Shown here one piece after another: positions 15,456 through 25,290 of a stretch of DNA of 64,000 nt (position 1 is the stretch's first letter; each line of letters starts with the position of its first letter). Position numbers and translations under genes: made by a program. The stretch is taken from NCBI GenBank assembly GCA_964531225.1, contig CAZHDB010000001.1, positions 62,001-126,000 on the forward strand, given 5' to 3'. The notes beneath the pieces were generated by a model. The model worked only from the letters and a program-made list of their open reading frames with translations, searched no databases and was not told the origin of the DNA. Source of the stretch: CAZHDB01 sp964531225 (GTDB taxonomy: Archaea; Thermoproteota; Thermoprotei_A; Sulfolobales; Desulfurococcaceae).

Positions 15456-17831
15456 ATGGGAAAGAATAGAATACTATTAGCGGTTTTTTATAGATTAAAA
15501 AGTCATTACTTAATTGCATTGATAACTCTTATTATAACAATTATATCCATAGTAGGTACTTTTATAGTGTTAGCGAATATAAATAACTACATAATATATG
15601 AGACTACCAAGGAAATACCGGTTCATATAACTTTAAACGTGAGATTTTCATCAAATGATAAGAATGCATTAATTAAAACTCTTGATTATATGAAGAACTT
15701 TATAGAAGAACTTAGAAAACAGCCTGAGATAAATAAACTATCCATGTTCGCCCAATTCTATATAATGGGTTATCTAGGCCTAAAGATTACCATGGATAAT
15801 GAATCTAATACCGTAGAAGGAATGTCGTCATTCTTAGCACTATATGGTGAAACCATAAGATTCAATATAACAGGAGGAATTATAGAAGAGGATAAGATTG
15901 GTATTGGGCAACAACTACTCGAATCCTTTGGCCTCGAAATAGGCGATCATATTAATATAGAGATCATCGATAGAATTAGAAACTATACAGTACTTGAACT
16001 AAAGAATCTTGAAATAGGGTATACGTATGCTTTAAAAGAATATAAGAAAGTCTATGGATTAGGTGGTCCATTAGCCCCTCCAATTCCATGGATTAATTTT
16101 ATTGTTAATGAAAGTATTTTGAGAGAAATTATTGAAGCAGTTTGTTCTGTACCACATGTAATACCTGGTGAAGAATATAGGGGGATGTATATTGATTATG
16201 TCATAGATATGGTGCTTAGTGAAAAATATCTTGTTCTTTATAATCCCGATCTAGCTTATCAATTGATAGACGAATTTATTGATAATAGATTATCTTCTAT
16301 ATCTGAAGATATATTTGGTAAGGATATTATACCCGAGAAAATAGGCTTCTTTTTCGTAGTAAGTAGAAGCCTTAAAACTACTGTATTATCTTTTGATAAT
16401 TCCACTATCGATATTTCGTCAAATATTGATTCTCCAATACAAGATACAATTTCTAGTTTGAAATCTACCACGCAGTTTCAAACAACCTCAATCCTAATAA
16501 CATCATCTCTTCCAATATTCATTGGCTCATGGTACTTAATGGTAGTCGTAGCAAGTATAGTGATATATGGACTTAGACGTCACTTAGCACTTCTTATGAC
16601 TAGAGGTATACCATCTGGTTCTCTTAAAAAACACTATACAGTTTTACTAGTATTGATAGGCTTAATTGCTGTAATAACGTCATTACCGCTAATTAACTTA
16701 ACATCAAGGTTATTTACAACATTAATATTGGGCAGGGTCTTTTATGAACCTCCATTAACAGATCCATTTATTATAGTTACCTCGGTAATTATAGCTATTT
16801 TACTGATAATACTAGTTTTGGGAAGGAGCCGTAAGTATCTAGATATAGAGGCTGGTGAATTAAGTTTTGTAACGCGAGTCTTTATTCCAGCTGAAAAAAC
16901 TACTTGGAAGCCAGGTACCCTATTAACAATATTATTGATTATAAGCATCATAAAGTATGGTATGTGGTTAACTGGATTTACAGTTGCTGACCTTATTAGG
17001 AAAGCTATTGAAACAGGTAACATGGGTTTAGTCATTGCATTGTCTATATATAGTATTATTGACTCACTCGCGACATATATTGCTCCATTTATTGTAACAT
17101 ATTTCTTCATACAATATATCACGCATTCTGAGAAAATACTTAATTTATTTTCAGCCATAGTTACTAGAATTATATCTGGTAACTTAAGCGATAGTGTGAA
17201 GGAACTGATCTTAAGGGGAAGCTCTAGGTTATACAATGTATCATTTGTCATAGCATTAGTCTTCGCCGTATCATTAAATTATTTAGGCATGAGCTCTAGC
17301 CTTGAGACATGGTTTCCCGCACTGAAGGAGTTTCTAAATAAAGTCTTTGGCGAATATATTACATTACAGCAATTTAGTTACCAAGGAATGATATATGCCA
17401 ATAAGTTGATGGTATATTATGGTTTTGTACTAGCTCTTTTAAGTTCTATATTGATGGCCTTAGTTCTTACAAAAGATTTAGATAAAGAAATGCTCATACT
17501 TAGGGCACGTGGAGCCGGGATAAAGGATTTGTTAAGGCTTGTATATGGGGTTTTATTCACTGTTGTTTTAATAAGTCTCATAGTTGGTTTTGTTAGTGGT
17601 ATTTTATGGTTGAAGGGCGGAATTGATGGTATAAATAGTGGTATGAGAGTAGCTTTAATAGCATTTAATGAAACATTAAGTATAGAAATACCTTATGTTA
17701 CAATAGCATTTAATGTATATGATCTTGTATATATTATTGCAATTATAACTCTATTGCTCATCATACCATTCATCATAATTTTCCTCCGTATATCAAAACC
17801 TGTAGCTGAAAAACTCCGTATGATTGGGTGA
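15456..17831 (+). CDS. FtsX/MacB-type ABC transporter permease, 791 aa
   Basis: A large permease. One membrane helix spans residues ~17-40 and is followed by a ~300-residue extracytoplasmic domain. A cluster of membrane helices lies at ~350-455, more at ~490-560 and ~605-630, and a final set at ~660-785. The layout is that of a duplicated FtsX (MacB-like core) domain protein, which transmits ATP hydrolysis mechanically to the outside rather than moving ions. The ATG at 15456 follows GGACTGGTG. The stop overlaps the ribosome-binding GGTGA of the ATPase gene, so the two are translationally coupled; the third gene encodes an anchored extracytoplasmic partner. Confidence 0.85.
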   Translation: MGKNRILLAVFYRLKSHYLIALITLIITIISIVGTFIVLANINNYIIYETTKEIPVHITLNVRFSSNDKNALIKTLDYMKNFIEELRKQPEINKLSMFAQFYIMGYLGLKITMDNESNTVEGMSSFLALYGETIRFNITGGIIEEDKIGIGQQLLESFGLEIGDHINIEIIDRIRNYTVLELKNLEIGYTYALKEYKKVYGLGGPLAPPIPWINFIVNESILREIIEAVCSVPHVIPGEEYRGMYIDYVIDMVLSEKYLVLYNPDLAYQLIDEFIDNRLSSISEDIFGKDIIPEKIGFFFVVSRSLKTTVLSFDNSTIDISSNIDSPIQDTISSLKSTTQFQTTSILITSSLPIFIGSWYLMVVVASIVIYGLRRHLALLMTRGIPSGSLKKHYTVLLVLIGLIAVITSLPLINLTSRLFTTLILGRVFYEPPLTDPFIIVTSVIIAILLIILVLGRSRKYLDIEAGELSFVTRVFIPAEKTTWKPGTLLTILLIISIIKYGMWLTGFTVADLIRKAIETGNMGLVIALSIYSIIDSLATYIAPFIVTYFFIQYITHSEKILNLFSAIVTRIISGNLSDSVKELILRGSSRLYNVSFVIALVFAVSLNYLGMSSSLETWFPALKEFLNKVFGEYITLQQFSYQGMIYANKLMVYYGFVLALLSSILMALVLTKDLDKEMLILRARGAGIKDLLRLVYGVLFTVVLISLIVGFVSGILWLKGGIDGINSGMRVALIAFNETLSIEIPYVTIAFNVYDLVYIIAIITLLLIIPFIIIFLRISKPVAEKLRMIG

Positions 17832-17837
17832 ATAGAT

Positions 17838-18773
17838 GTGTCTCAGTCTAAAAGAATTAGGCAGGTTCATATAAAAGTATTAGATCTTGTAAAGGTATAT
17901 AGAACTGGTGATATAAGTGTACATGCACTTAAAGGAGTGAATCTTGAAGTTAGTCCTGGAGAAATAATTTCCATTATGGGGCCTAGTGGTAGCGGTAAAA
18001 CGACTCTATTAAATCTTATAGGTGGTATAGATAAGCCTACTGCAGGCTCCATATTAGTTAATGGAGTAGATATAACTAGATATAATGAATCACAGTTAAG
18101 GCTTTATAGACTATATACTGTTGGATACATATTTCAGTTCTTTAACCTAGTGCCAACGCTTACGGTTCTAGAAAATATTACTTTGCCTATGCTTATTGCG
18201 GGATGGGAAAAGAAAAAGGCTATAGAAAGGGCTGAAGAACTTCTGAAGAAAATAGATCTACATGGGAAGGAAAATAGATTTCCTGAAGAACTTAGTGGTG
18301 GTGAAAGACAACGTGTTGCCATAGCCGTTGCACTTGCTAATGATCCTCCATTAATACTTGCTGATGAACCTACTGGAGAACTTGATATAGTTAATGCTGA
18401 AAAGGTCGTGTCTCTACTGGTTAGTTTAGCTAGAAATGGTAAAACTATTATCATTTCAACACATGATCCACGAGTAGCCCGTATGACAGATCGTATATAC
18501 ATGCTTGAAGACGGCAGGATCTTGGGGGTCTATACTCCTGAGAGGCTAAGCGGCGGCACTGCTATATCAGAAATTAGTCTAGAGAGGCAAATCGTTGACT
18601 ACCTTAAGAAAAGAGTTAATGGATTACAAGGGGAACTCAAGGAACTAGAGAAACTATTTCGTGAAGGAAAGTTGTCTACTGAAGAGTTTATAAACAAATA
18701 TATTAGGATTAGAGATACTATAAATCTACTCAAGGATGAGATCACAAGACTTGGAGCAGGAGTTGAAGTATAA
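17838..18773 (+). CDS. LolD/MacB-type ABC transporter ATPase
   Basis: A 311-residue ABC ATPase. Visible motifs are Walker A 'GPSGSGKTT' near residue 50, the Q-loop 'FQFFNLVPTLT', the ABC signature 'LSGGERQRVA' near residue 154, Walker B 'ILADEPTGELD' near residue 174 and the H-loop 'ISTHDP'. This spacing is typical of LolD/MacB/FtsE-like ATPases. The last ~65 residues form an extra coiled coil ('LERQIVDYLKKRVNG' onward) absent from standard LolD; it may dock onto the permease. GTG 17838 follows GGGTGAATAGAT. Confidence 0.92.
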   Translation: MSQSKRIRQVHIKVLDLVKVYRTGDISVHALKGVNLEVSPGEIISIMGPSGSGKTTLLNLIGGIDKPTAGSILVNGVDITRYNESQLRLYRLYTVGYIFQFFNLVPTLTVLENITLPMLIAGWEKKKAIERAEELLKKIDLHGKENRFPEELSGGERQRVAIAVALANDPPLILADEPTGELDIVNAEKVVSLLVSLARNGKTIIISTHDPRVARMTDRIYMLEDGRILGVYTPERLSGGTAISEISLERQIVDYLKKRVNGLQGELKELEKLFREGKLSTEEFINKYIRIRDTINLLKDEITRLGAGVEV

Positions 18774-18874
18774 CATACATTATACTAAACTATAGACTTA
18801 TTTTCCATGCCTTTTGTTTAGTTATAGGTATGGAGATGTGACACGAATAGAATAATATGGAGGGTGTAAATAAT

Positions 18875-20569
18875 TTGAATAAATGGCTAAACTACGGCTT
18901 AGTCTTATTAATATTACTTTCTTACATGAATGTCTTACCCATAGTAGTCTCTCAGGAATTTCCTACAAAAGCACTAATAGTACTGGCCCCTGGAATGGAT
19001 TATCAGAAATTCAATGAATTATTGGGTGCTAATGTAACATTTATCAGAGAGTCTAAAGTTATAGAGTTAAATCAGTATCCACCATATACGTCTCTATATT
19101 ACGAATATCTATTATTGTCACCCAATGGATATGACTTATCCAAAGGAATACCTATTGATAATTACGTTCTTTCATGGAATGGCGATAAAATCGATCCTAC
19201 TAAATTAGTAAACCAATCAAAGATTGTTGATATGTGGGGAGATCTCGATACGGTCTTTATCAATGTGCGTATAGTTAGTCCATTAAATCATTCAAGAACT
19301 ATTAACCTAGAGTATGAATTAGAAAAAACAGTTATTCCTCCAGCATTGTTTGAATTAGAAGTTAATACCAGTGAATATTGGGATTTATTAAATACAGATA
19401 TCATAGCTAAATTGGTTAATAATAGTTATATAATCGAATTAGTTAATTATGGTGTAAAATTCAATCTTTCAAGTAATAATCCAGTATCTCCTGTTATTAC
19501 TCTTTCTATTTCAGAAAATAAAACATCAAATATTGAACCAGGAAAATATAAACTTAGATTCAGAATGCATGTGATAAATAGTAATAAAATATTACTCATA
19601 ACACTTGGAACACGTAATCCAAATAAAGGATTCTCCGAATTTTACCGTGGATATGATAGGCCAATAACTCCTCATGTAATCCTGGATAATACAATATTGG
19701 ATAAATTACCACCTGAAATGATCTTATGGACAGTAGATCAGGTAGTTACGTTTTATATTGATCTTGCTGACTATGTTTTAACTAAATACAATAAATTAAT
19801 TACATATGCATACTACCCATTATTTGAAGAGATCTATAAAATGCTAGAATTTATCGACAATGAATCATTAACAAATGAGATTATTGAAAGAGTATATAGA
19901 GGTTTTAATGAATTCATTAAGAAGGCCAGAGTTAAAATGGGAGAGTCGATAACCATTACATATATTATATCACCGTATACAATTACTGAACAGCAAATAG
20001 ACTTAGATCTTAATTATATTGCACCTGGAATAGTGGAGTATAGTGAACCAGTAATTCAAGATCTAATTACACATGAAGTAATATTTAGTATGGAAACTAT
20101 TGGTGAAACGAAATACGTGTTTATAACAGATAACAGAATAGGCTATGGTAAAGGTTATATAATGATTTATCCATCACTTCTTAATACTGATATCAGTCCT
20201 ATTAGTGCTAAGTCTCTGCAATTGTTTAATATATTAGCCGGTTCTACTGGATATGGACTGAAACAGCTACTTAGACATATTGATGATCTAAATGATGAAA
20301 TTGATAAACTGAATACCAGAATTAACCAGCTAAATTCAACAAATGCTGATCTGAGAAAAGAGATTGAGGATTTAAGGAAGGCACTTGGCGAGTCTAATGC
20401 TACTGTTATTAATTTAAGAAATGAAATAGCTAGTTTAAAGGAGCAAATTAATAAGATTGAAGATGAGAAAAGACAAGTATATATGTATTTGTCTGTGGGG
20501 TTTATTGCTGCTATAATATTGTCTTTAGTCTATATACTTATAGTGCGGGCAATCGCGAGAAAGAGATAG
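18875..20569 (+). CDS. Extracytoplasmic coiled-coil protein with C-terminal anchor
   Basis: A ~564-residue exported protein. An N-terminal signal segment (hydrophobic to about residue 25, ending near 'VSQEF') leads into a long extracytoplasmic beta-rich domain with many N-x-S/T sequons. Near residue 475-540 a coiled coil runs ('DDLNDEIDKLNTRIN' onward), followed by a single membrane helix and a basic 'RAIARKR' tail. This is the geometry of the adaptor or effector component of the MacAB-like ABC unit encoded immediately upstream. TTG 18875 is preferred: GGAGGGTG (18859-18866) would be buried in the ORF if ATG 18857 were used. I do not recognise a named family for the ectodomain. Confidence 0.75.
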   Translation: MNKWLNYGLVLLILLSYMNVLPIVVSQEFPTKALIVLAPGMDYQKFNELLGANVTFIRESKVIELNQYPPYTSLYYEYLLLSPNGYDLSKGIPIDNYVLSWNGDKIDPTKLVNQSKIVDMWGDLDTVFINVRIVSPLNHSRTINLEYELEKTVIPPALFELEVNTSEYWDLLNTDIIAKLVNNSYIIELVNYGVKFNLSSNNPVSPVITLSISENKTSNIEPGKYKLRFRMHVINSNKILLITLGTRNPNKGFSEFYRGYDRPITPHVILDNTILDKLPPEMILWTVDQVVTFYIDLADYVLTKYNKLITYAYYPLFEEIYKMLEFIDNESLTNEIIERVYRGFNEFIKKARVKMGESITITYIISPYTITEQQIDLDLNYIAPGIVEYSEPVIQDLITHEVIFSMETIGETKYVFITDNRIGYGKGYIMIYPSLLNTDISPISAKSLQLFNILAGSTGYGLKQLLRHIDDLNDEIDKLNTRINQLNSTNADLRKEIEDLRKALGESNATVINLRNEIASLKEQINKIEDEKRQVYMYLSVGFIAAIILSLVYILIVRAIARKR

Positions 20570-20578
20570 AATTAATTA

Positions 20579-21076
20579 TTATTTTAAACCTTGTATCAGT
20601 ATTTTTAAATAACTATTAAGTCCTGTATACTTGATTAGCCAAAGAGCTATAATTGTAGTTGCTATTAGGAAACCGAGTGCATTAATGAATACTCCATTTG
20701 ATCTAAAATTGGCTATTCTTAGCTGTTTATTAGATAATGGATATAGGACATATATGCCTCTTGGTGTTAAGGAGTCAAATAGTAAATGTAGAAGGTATCC
20801 TCCTGCAAAGGCAAGTGATATGTAAAGGGGGGCTTCCATATTCAATAGCATGAACTTGCTATAGAGAACATATGATGCTATATAAATAAAGCTGGTGAAA
20901 ACCATTGTTGCAATAAGGTTATGGAGTCCTTTTCTATGTTTATATTTGAGATCGAGATCTGGAAACCAGCCTCCAAGCCATCCAGATATAATAGTGTAGG
21001 GTAGAATATAGTAGTTATTACTTGCAATAATAAACCCTAAGGCTATACCTATATAAGCGTGAATAGTTCTCTTCAA
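20579..21076 (-). CDS. YdjM/DUF457-type membrane-bound hydrolase
   Basis: A 165-residue membrane protein with four or five hydrophobic segments. 'DLDLKYKHRKGLHN' near residue 39 and 'HLLFDSLTPRGI' near residue 97 provide the His/Asp residues conserved in the YdjM/LexA-regulated DUF457 family of predicted metal-dependent hydrolases. The reaction is unknown. TTG 21076 follows GAGGGTTACTG. It is convergent with the ABC operon and leads, on its upstream side, to the C/D guide RNA at 21154-21211. Confidence 0.75.
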   Translation of the reverse strand: MKRTIHAYIGIALGFIIASNNYYILPYTIISGWLGGWFPDLDLKYKHRKGLHNLIATMVFTSFIYIASYVLYSKFMLLNMEAPLYISLAFAGGYLLHLLFDSLTPRGIYVLYPLSNKQLRIANFRSNGVFINALGFLIATTIIALWLIKYTGLNSYLKILIQGLK

Positions 21077-21153
21077 ACAGTAACCCTCTATAATAAATAC
21101 GGTTTTTAAATATTAAATAAGTAGAGAGATCTGATTTTAGACTAGAGAGATTG

Positions 21154-21211
21154 TCAGTAGAGGACCACTTCGTCATCAACTCAGTTCGTTCCCGGGGTAT
21201 TTCTTCATCCT
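21154..21211 (-). ncRNA. Box C/D guide RNA
   Basis: On the minus strand, in order: C AGGATGA (21205-21211, 6 of 7 to RUGAUGA), a 20-nt first guide, D' CTGA (21181-21184), a 2-nt spacer, C' TGATGA (21173-21178), a 15-nt second guide and D CTGA (21154-21157). The D', C' and D boxes are perfect. The close D'/C' spacing is typical of archaeal sRNPs that bind L7Ae, Nop5 and fibrillarin for 2'-O-methylation. The D guide pairs with TAGAGGACCAC-type targets; I could not assign an rRNA or tRNA site. It lies in the intergenic gap before tiaS. Confidence 0.7.
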
Positions 21212-21284
21212 AATATTTGTTATACATAAACCTCTTATCTATTTTGTCTTGTAAATAGTAGTTCTATAGTAAAAAGTGAGTAAA

Positions 21285-22637
21285 TTAGCATGGATAACAC
21301 CAAGGTATGTGAAGGGTTTTAGGCGGGTGTTTTTTCTCTTTACCAAATCTCTCAAGAGGCTTCATTAAGTGTTTAAATGATCTTGGAGGTGGTTGATACC
21401 ATCCAATAGATATTTCCCTGGGGACTTCTTTCGGAATTTTGCTTGCAAATGGATCGCGGTACTTACATCTAGGGCATTTATAACCCTTACCTTTACCCAT
21501 ACTTTTCATCCGCTTACCACATTTAGGGCATTTAGGGGCTTCATAAACTATTTTAGGAGCGAGTTGAATTACACGTAGTTTCTCTAGATTGATAGTTTTA
21601 CCATGTTTACTACTTGGTGGTCTAACGACACCATATACCTCAACAAGATCGTTTATCCATAGTTTTTCAACTATATCTCTAAATCCTCCTGTAGGCTCAT
21701 AAGCTGCTACATCAATTTCCTTAGTACCATCTGTTATACTAAATATTACGTGTCCTCCTGTTATTCTCTTGGGAGGTTTAGAAACTCTTCCTTGAAATAT
21801 TACACCAGTATAAATGTAGGCTTCATTGAGGCTTGTTATTTTTCTTAAATGAGCATCCGTACCTTGATTAGTGCGATAAATAATCCATCTTTCAATGGGT
21901 TCATTAATTTGCAGAATATTTAGTGCTTTTATCAATGCCTTAGGAGTCTCACCCCGTATCCCTAGCAAGACTGGATCGGGTCCGTGTGGAGTAATTAAAG
22001 GCTTATCAGTTTCATAGTCATAGTTAAGGAAGGTATCGCCCCTCGTTAAGCGATCCATTTCCTTAATGCTATTGTGATCTATTTTTCTAGGTGTGCTCCA
22101 GTATTCTTGTCTTCGATAAACTATTAATTCATATGTATAGTCGGTATCGGACAATGTATTGCCAATACTTGCTAGTGCTCCAATAACTCCTCTCTTCGTA
22201 CTACCTAGGTGTTTAATCCTTACTCGATCACCAAGCCTGTCTATAATACGTTGGATAAGATCTAAGGGTATTATGTCCCAAACAGCTTTCCAACCAAGCC
22301 ATTTAATCTTATCACTCACTTCTCCAATATATAATGCAATAGCTGGGCTACTTTCTGGATGTTTAAAGTAAGATATGTAATCATAAGCATTTGAAACAGC
22401 TTCCTCGAATAATTTAAATCCCATGTCCGTATCTTTTACTTTTAGTCGAAGTACTACTGCGCCATTACCTCGGGTCTTCCAAGGTACTCCTGGACAAAGT
22501 CTAATTAAATTCGGATAATCTATAAAATCTAAATAACTTCTCCTATGCCATTTTATGACTAGTTTAGATACAAAGTCGGTAGTACAACCACCGAAAGGAC
22601 TATCAATATCATCGAAACCTATATGAATAATAGTCAT
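21285..22637 (-). CDS. tiaS: tRNA-Ile2 2-agmatinylcytidine synthetase
   Basis: A ~450-residue TiaS. The N-terminal domain opens with 'IIHIGFDDIDSPFGGCTT', the family's DD-x-D-S/T and GGCTT block that binds ATP and the target cytidine. A nucleic-acid-binding OB fold lies around residues 280-365 ('VIFSITDGTKEIDV', 'DLVEVYGVVR'). A zinc ribbon follows (CPKC ... CPRC) near residues 378-400. TiaS joins agmatine to C34 of tRNA-Ile(CAU) so that it decodes AUA. ATG 22637 is preferred because it begins the conserved domain; ATG 22661 would add eight residues. A nearby gene at 9566-9985 may supply the agmatine. Confidence 0.95.
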   Translation of the reverse strand: MTIIHIGFDDIDSPFGGCTTDFVSKLVIKWHRRSYLDFIDYPNLIRLCPGVPWKTRGNGAVVLRLKVKDTDMGFKLFEEAVSNAYDYISYFKHPESSPAIALYIGEVSDKIKWLGWKAVWDIIPLDLIQRIIDRLGDRVRIKHLGSTKRGVIGALASIGNTLSDTDYTYELIVYRRQEYWSTPRKIDHNSIKEMDRLTRGDTFLNYDYETDKPLITPHGPDPVLLGIRGETPKALIKALNILQINEPIERWIIYRTNQGTDAHLRKITSLNEAYIYTGVIFQGRVSKPPKRITGGHVIFSITDGTKEIDVAAYEPTGGFRDIVEKLWINDLVEVYGVVRPPSSKHGKTINLEKLRVIQLAPKIVYEAPKCPKCGKRMKSMGKGKGYKCPRCKYRDPFASKIPKEVPREISIGWYQPPPRSFKHLMKPLERFGKEKKHPPKTLHIPWCYPC

Positions 22638-22901
22638 TATGAACAACCCAACCAATATCATTTTTCCTTAGTAGAAAATATATGTAATGCTTTTACTGGA
22701 AACATTATTATATGAATAACGTTTCTTAGGTAAAATTTACAATTCTGAATGAATAGATTAGTGATAAAAATATTGTTTAATAATTTGCAAAGTTTTAATA
22801 ATGTATTCGAAAATTTATCTTTCTATAGTAAGAGCTTTTAGAAGTGTATTCGAAGGAGGTTGTTACGTATACGATTCTAGGAAATGTAAGGAGAGAAGGT
22901 G

Positions 22902-23615
22902 TTGAATAGTTTGTATGATGAGGCGATTGAAGAGACATGGAAAACTTTCGATCAAGTTGCTCGAAATTATCGGAGGAAGCCATGGAGCATTGTATATAAG
23001 GTACTTGAGGATCATATAGAGCTCTTTGGAGATATTGGATCGGGTCCTGGACATAATGCACTTGCCATATTAGAAGTACTAAAAGGCTCACGTGGTGTAG
23101 TAGTTGATATATCATTTAATATGGTTTATGAGGCCATGCGAAGAGCCTGTAAAAGAGGCTTTTCTTGGAGATTATTAGCTATAGAAGCTGATATGACCAG
23201 TCTCCCCTTCAAAGACGGTATTTTTGACCTTCTAATATACATTGCATCAATACATCATTTGCCCAGTAGGAAACTTAGAATAAAAGCCTTAAAGGAAGCT
23301 TATAGAGTACTTAGAAGCAAGGGTAAATTACTCGTAACAGTCTGGGCTAGATACCAGCCATACTTTATACCAAAGATAATTACCAATTTAATAAAGAAAC
23401 TTATACGCAGAAGACACAGTATTGGAGATATTTCTATCCCGTGGATACATAAAGGCATAAAACTTAGGCGATACTATTATCTATATACCTTGAAGGAGTT
23501 AAAAAATGATCTTGAGAAAGCAGGTTTTAAAATACTAGATCTAGGTAAATACTATCCCATTAAGAAATATTTCAAGCCTACAAAAAATTACTATGCTATT
23601 TCATTGAAGGTTTAA
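22902..23615 (+). CDS. Trm9-like SAM-dependent tRNA methyltransferase
   Basis: A ~237-residue class I methyltransferase. Motif I is 'FGDIGSGPGHNALA' (near residue 47), motif II 'GVVVDISFNMV', motif III 'IEADMTSLPFKDGIFD' and the post-III 'IASIHHLPSRKLR'. The 'SIHHL' and 'RVLRSKGKLLVTVWA' blocks are those of the Trm9/ALKBH8 family, which methylates carboxymethyl-U34 of tRNA. It sits 180 bases upstream of elp3, whose product makes that substrate. The Trm9 partner Trm112 is not in this window. GTG 22899 and TTG 22902 compete; GGAG (22890-22893) favours the TTG. Confidence 0.8.
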   Translation: MNSLYDEAIEETWKTFDQVARNYRRKPWSIVYKVLEDHIELFGDIGSGPGHNALAILEVLKGSRGVVVDISFNMVYEAMRRACKRGFSWRLLAIEADMTSLPFKDGIFDLLIYIASIHHLPSRKLRIKALKEAYRVLRSKGKLLVTVWARYQPYFIPKIITNLIKKLIRRRHSIGDISIPWIHKGIKLRRYYYLYTLKELKNDLEKAGFKILDLGKYYPIKKYFKPTKNYYAISLKV

Positions 23616-23794
23616 ATAGTAGATCTACAAATCGTTTCCAGTACTCTTATAGGTCTAATGTATTATTCATAAAATCCTCCTTCCTAAAAGCCTTTTAACA
23701 TGTTTAAACGATTTCCAAATAATTATGCTTCTCTTAGAAGCTATATTAAGAGTCTTGCAGTATTTTATTGTGGATAGTAAGGGTGGAATAAAAA

Positions 23795-25273
23795 GTGTTT
23801 ATGGATACTGCGTTGAAGGCTAGAGAGGAGTTAAGAAAACTAGGTAGAAAGCCATCACGTATCCTATCAGGAGTAGCACCAGTTGCTATTATGACTAAAC
23901 CATATCCATGTCCACATGGTAAATGTATTTACTGTCCAGGAGGCCCTGACCAAGGAACTCCACAAAGTTATGTAGGAGAAGAACCTGCCCTTATGCGTGG
24001 TCTCCGCGTAGGCTTTGATCCATATTTACAAGTATGGAGTAGGCTTCGACAATATGAAATACTAGGCTATTACCCTTCAAAGATCGAGTTAATTATTATG
24101 GGCGGGACATTTCTTGCAATGCCTATTGATTACCAGGAATGGTTTATAGCACAAGCATTAGAAGCAATGAATAGGTATCCGGATCGAAAAAAGCCCGGTA
24201 AATGGATCTACTTAGAAGATGCTCAGTTGCGTAATGAAAAGTCTAGTGTAAGATGTGTTGGTTTAACCATTGAGACTAGGCCTGACTGGGCTATGGAAAG
24301 ACATGCTGACTGGATGCTATATCTCGGAGCTACTCGTGTTGAGATTGGTGTACAGAGTATATACGATGATGTATTGGCGGGAATTAGAAGAGGGCATACA
24401 GTTAAGGAGACTGTTGAGGCTACACGTATTCTTAAGGATTCAGGTTTTAAGGTAACATATCATATTATGCCCGGTCTTCCGGGCAGTGATCCTGATCGAG
24501 ATCTGGAGATGATAAAAGAAATTTTTGAAAATCCAGATTACAGGCCGGATTATCTCAAGATTTATCCCACGCTTGTCATAAAAGGAACTATTCTATATGA
24601 GTGGTGGAGAAAGGGAGTATATAAACCCTATAATGATGATGAGGCAATTGATCTCATATCGGAAATGTATCGTTATATACCGAAGTACGTGCGTGTAATT
24701 AGGGTTCAAAGAGATGTACCAGCTAAAGATATTGAGGCTGGACCTAAGTATGGCAATCTACGGGAACTTGTGGAGAAGAAATGTATTGAAAAAGGAATAC
24801 CTATTAATGAAATAAGATTTAGAGAGGTTGGGCGCCAATTATGGAAATATGGCAAATTGCCTGACCCAAAGTATATACAGTTAACTAGACTAACATATGA
24901 GGCTAGCCAGGGAATTGAGATATTTTTATCCGTTGAAGACACGGTAAATAATATAATAATAGGATTTCTTAGATTAAGAATACCAAGTACTAAGGCTCAT
25001 CGTCCAGAAATAGATAATAATACAGCTATTGTAAGGGAGCTACATGTTTACGGTCCTATGTTGCCATTAGGTAGAAAACCAAGCTTATTATTTGAATGGC
25101 AACATAGAGGATGTGGACGTAGGTTAATGGCTGAAGCCGAGAGAATAGCCTCAGAGGAATATGATTGTAAAAAGATACTTGTGCTTTCGGGCATCGGTGT
25201 ACGTGAATATTATCGTAGACTAGGTTATTACAGGCCATTCAATAGTCCCTATATGCATAAGGATTTAAAATGA
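23795..25273 (+). CDS. elp3: Elp3-type tRNA uridine-34 carboxymethyl synthase
   Basis: A 492-residue archaeal Elp3: radical SAM plus GNAT acetyltransferase. 'CPHGKCIYCPGG' near residue 35 holds the cluster cysteines. Later radical-SAM elements include 'IELIIMGGTFLAM', 'TIETRPDW' and 'GVQSIYDDVLAGIRRGH'. The C-terminal ~120 residues form the GNAT domain ('RELHVYGPMLPLG', 'HRGCGRRLMAEAERIA', 'GVREYYRRLGY'). It uses acetyl-CoA to build cm5U34 on tRNA. The GTG at 23795 follows GGTGGAAT. It is in tandem with the Trm9-like gene and near tiaS. Confidence 0.95.
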   Translation: MFMDTALKAREELRKLGRKPSRILSGVAPVAIMTKPYPCPHGKCIYCPGGPDQGTPQSYVGEEPALMRGLRVGFDPYLQVWSRLRQYEILGYYPSKIELIIMGGTFLAMPIDYQEWFIAQALEAMNRYPDRKKPGKWIYLEDAQLRNEKSSVRCVGLTIETRPDWAMERHADWMLYLGATRVEIGVQSIYDDVLAGIRRGHTVKETVEATRILKDSGFKVTYHIMPGLPGSDPDRDLEMIKEIFENPDYRPDYLKIYPTLVIKGTILYEWWRKGVYKPYNDDEAIDLISEMYRYIPKYVRVIRVQRDVPAKDIEAGPKYGNLRELVEKKCIEKGIPINEIRFREVGRQLWKYGKLPDPKYIQLTRLTYEASQGIEIFLSVEDTVNNIIIGFLRLRIPSTKAHRPEIDNNTAIVRELHVYGPMLPLGRKPSLLFEWQHRGCGRRLMAEAERIASEEYDCKKILVLSGIGVREYYRRLGYYRPFNSPYMHKDLK

Positions 25274-25290
25274 ATACATGATTAAGGCAT

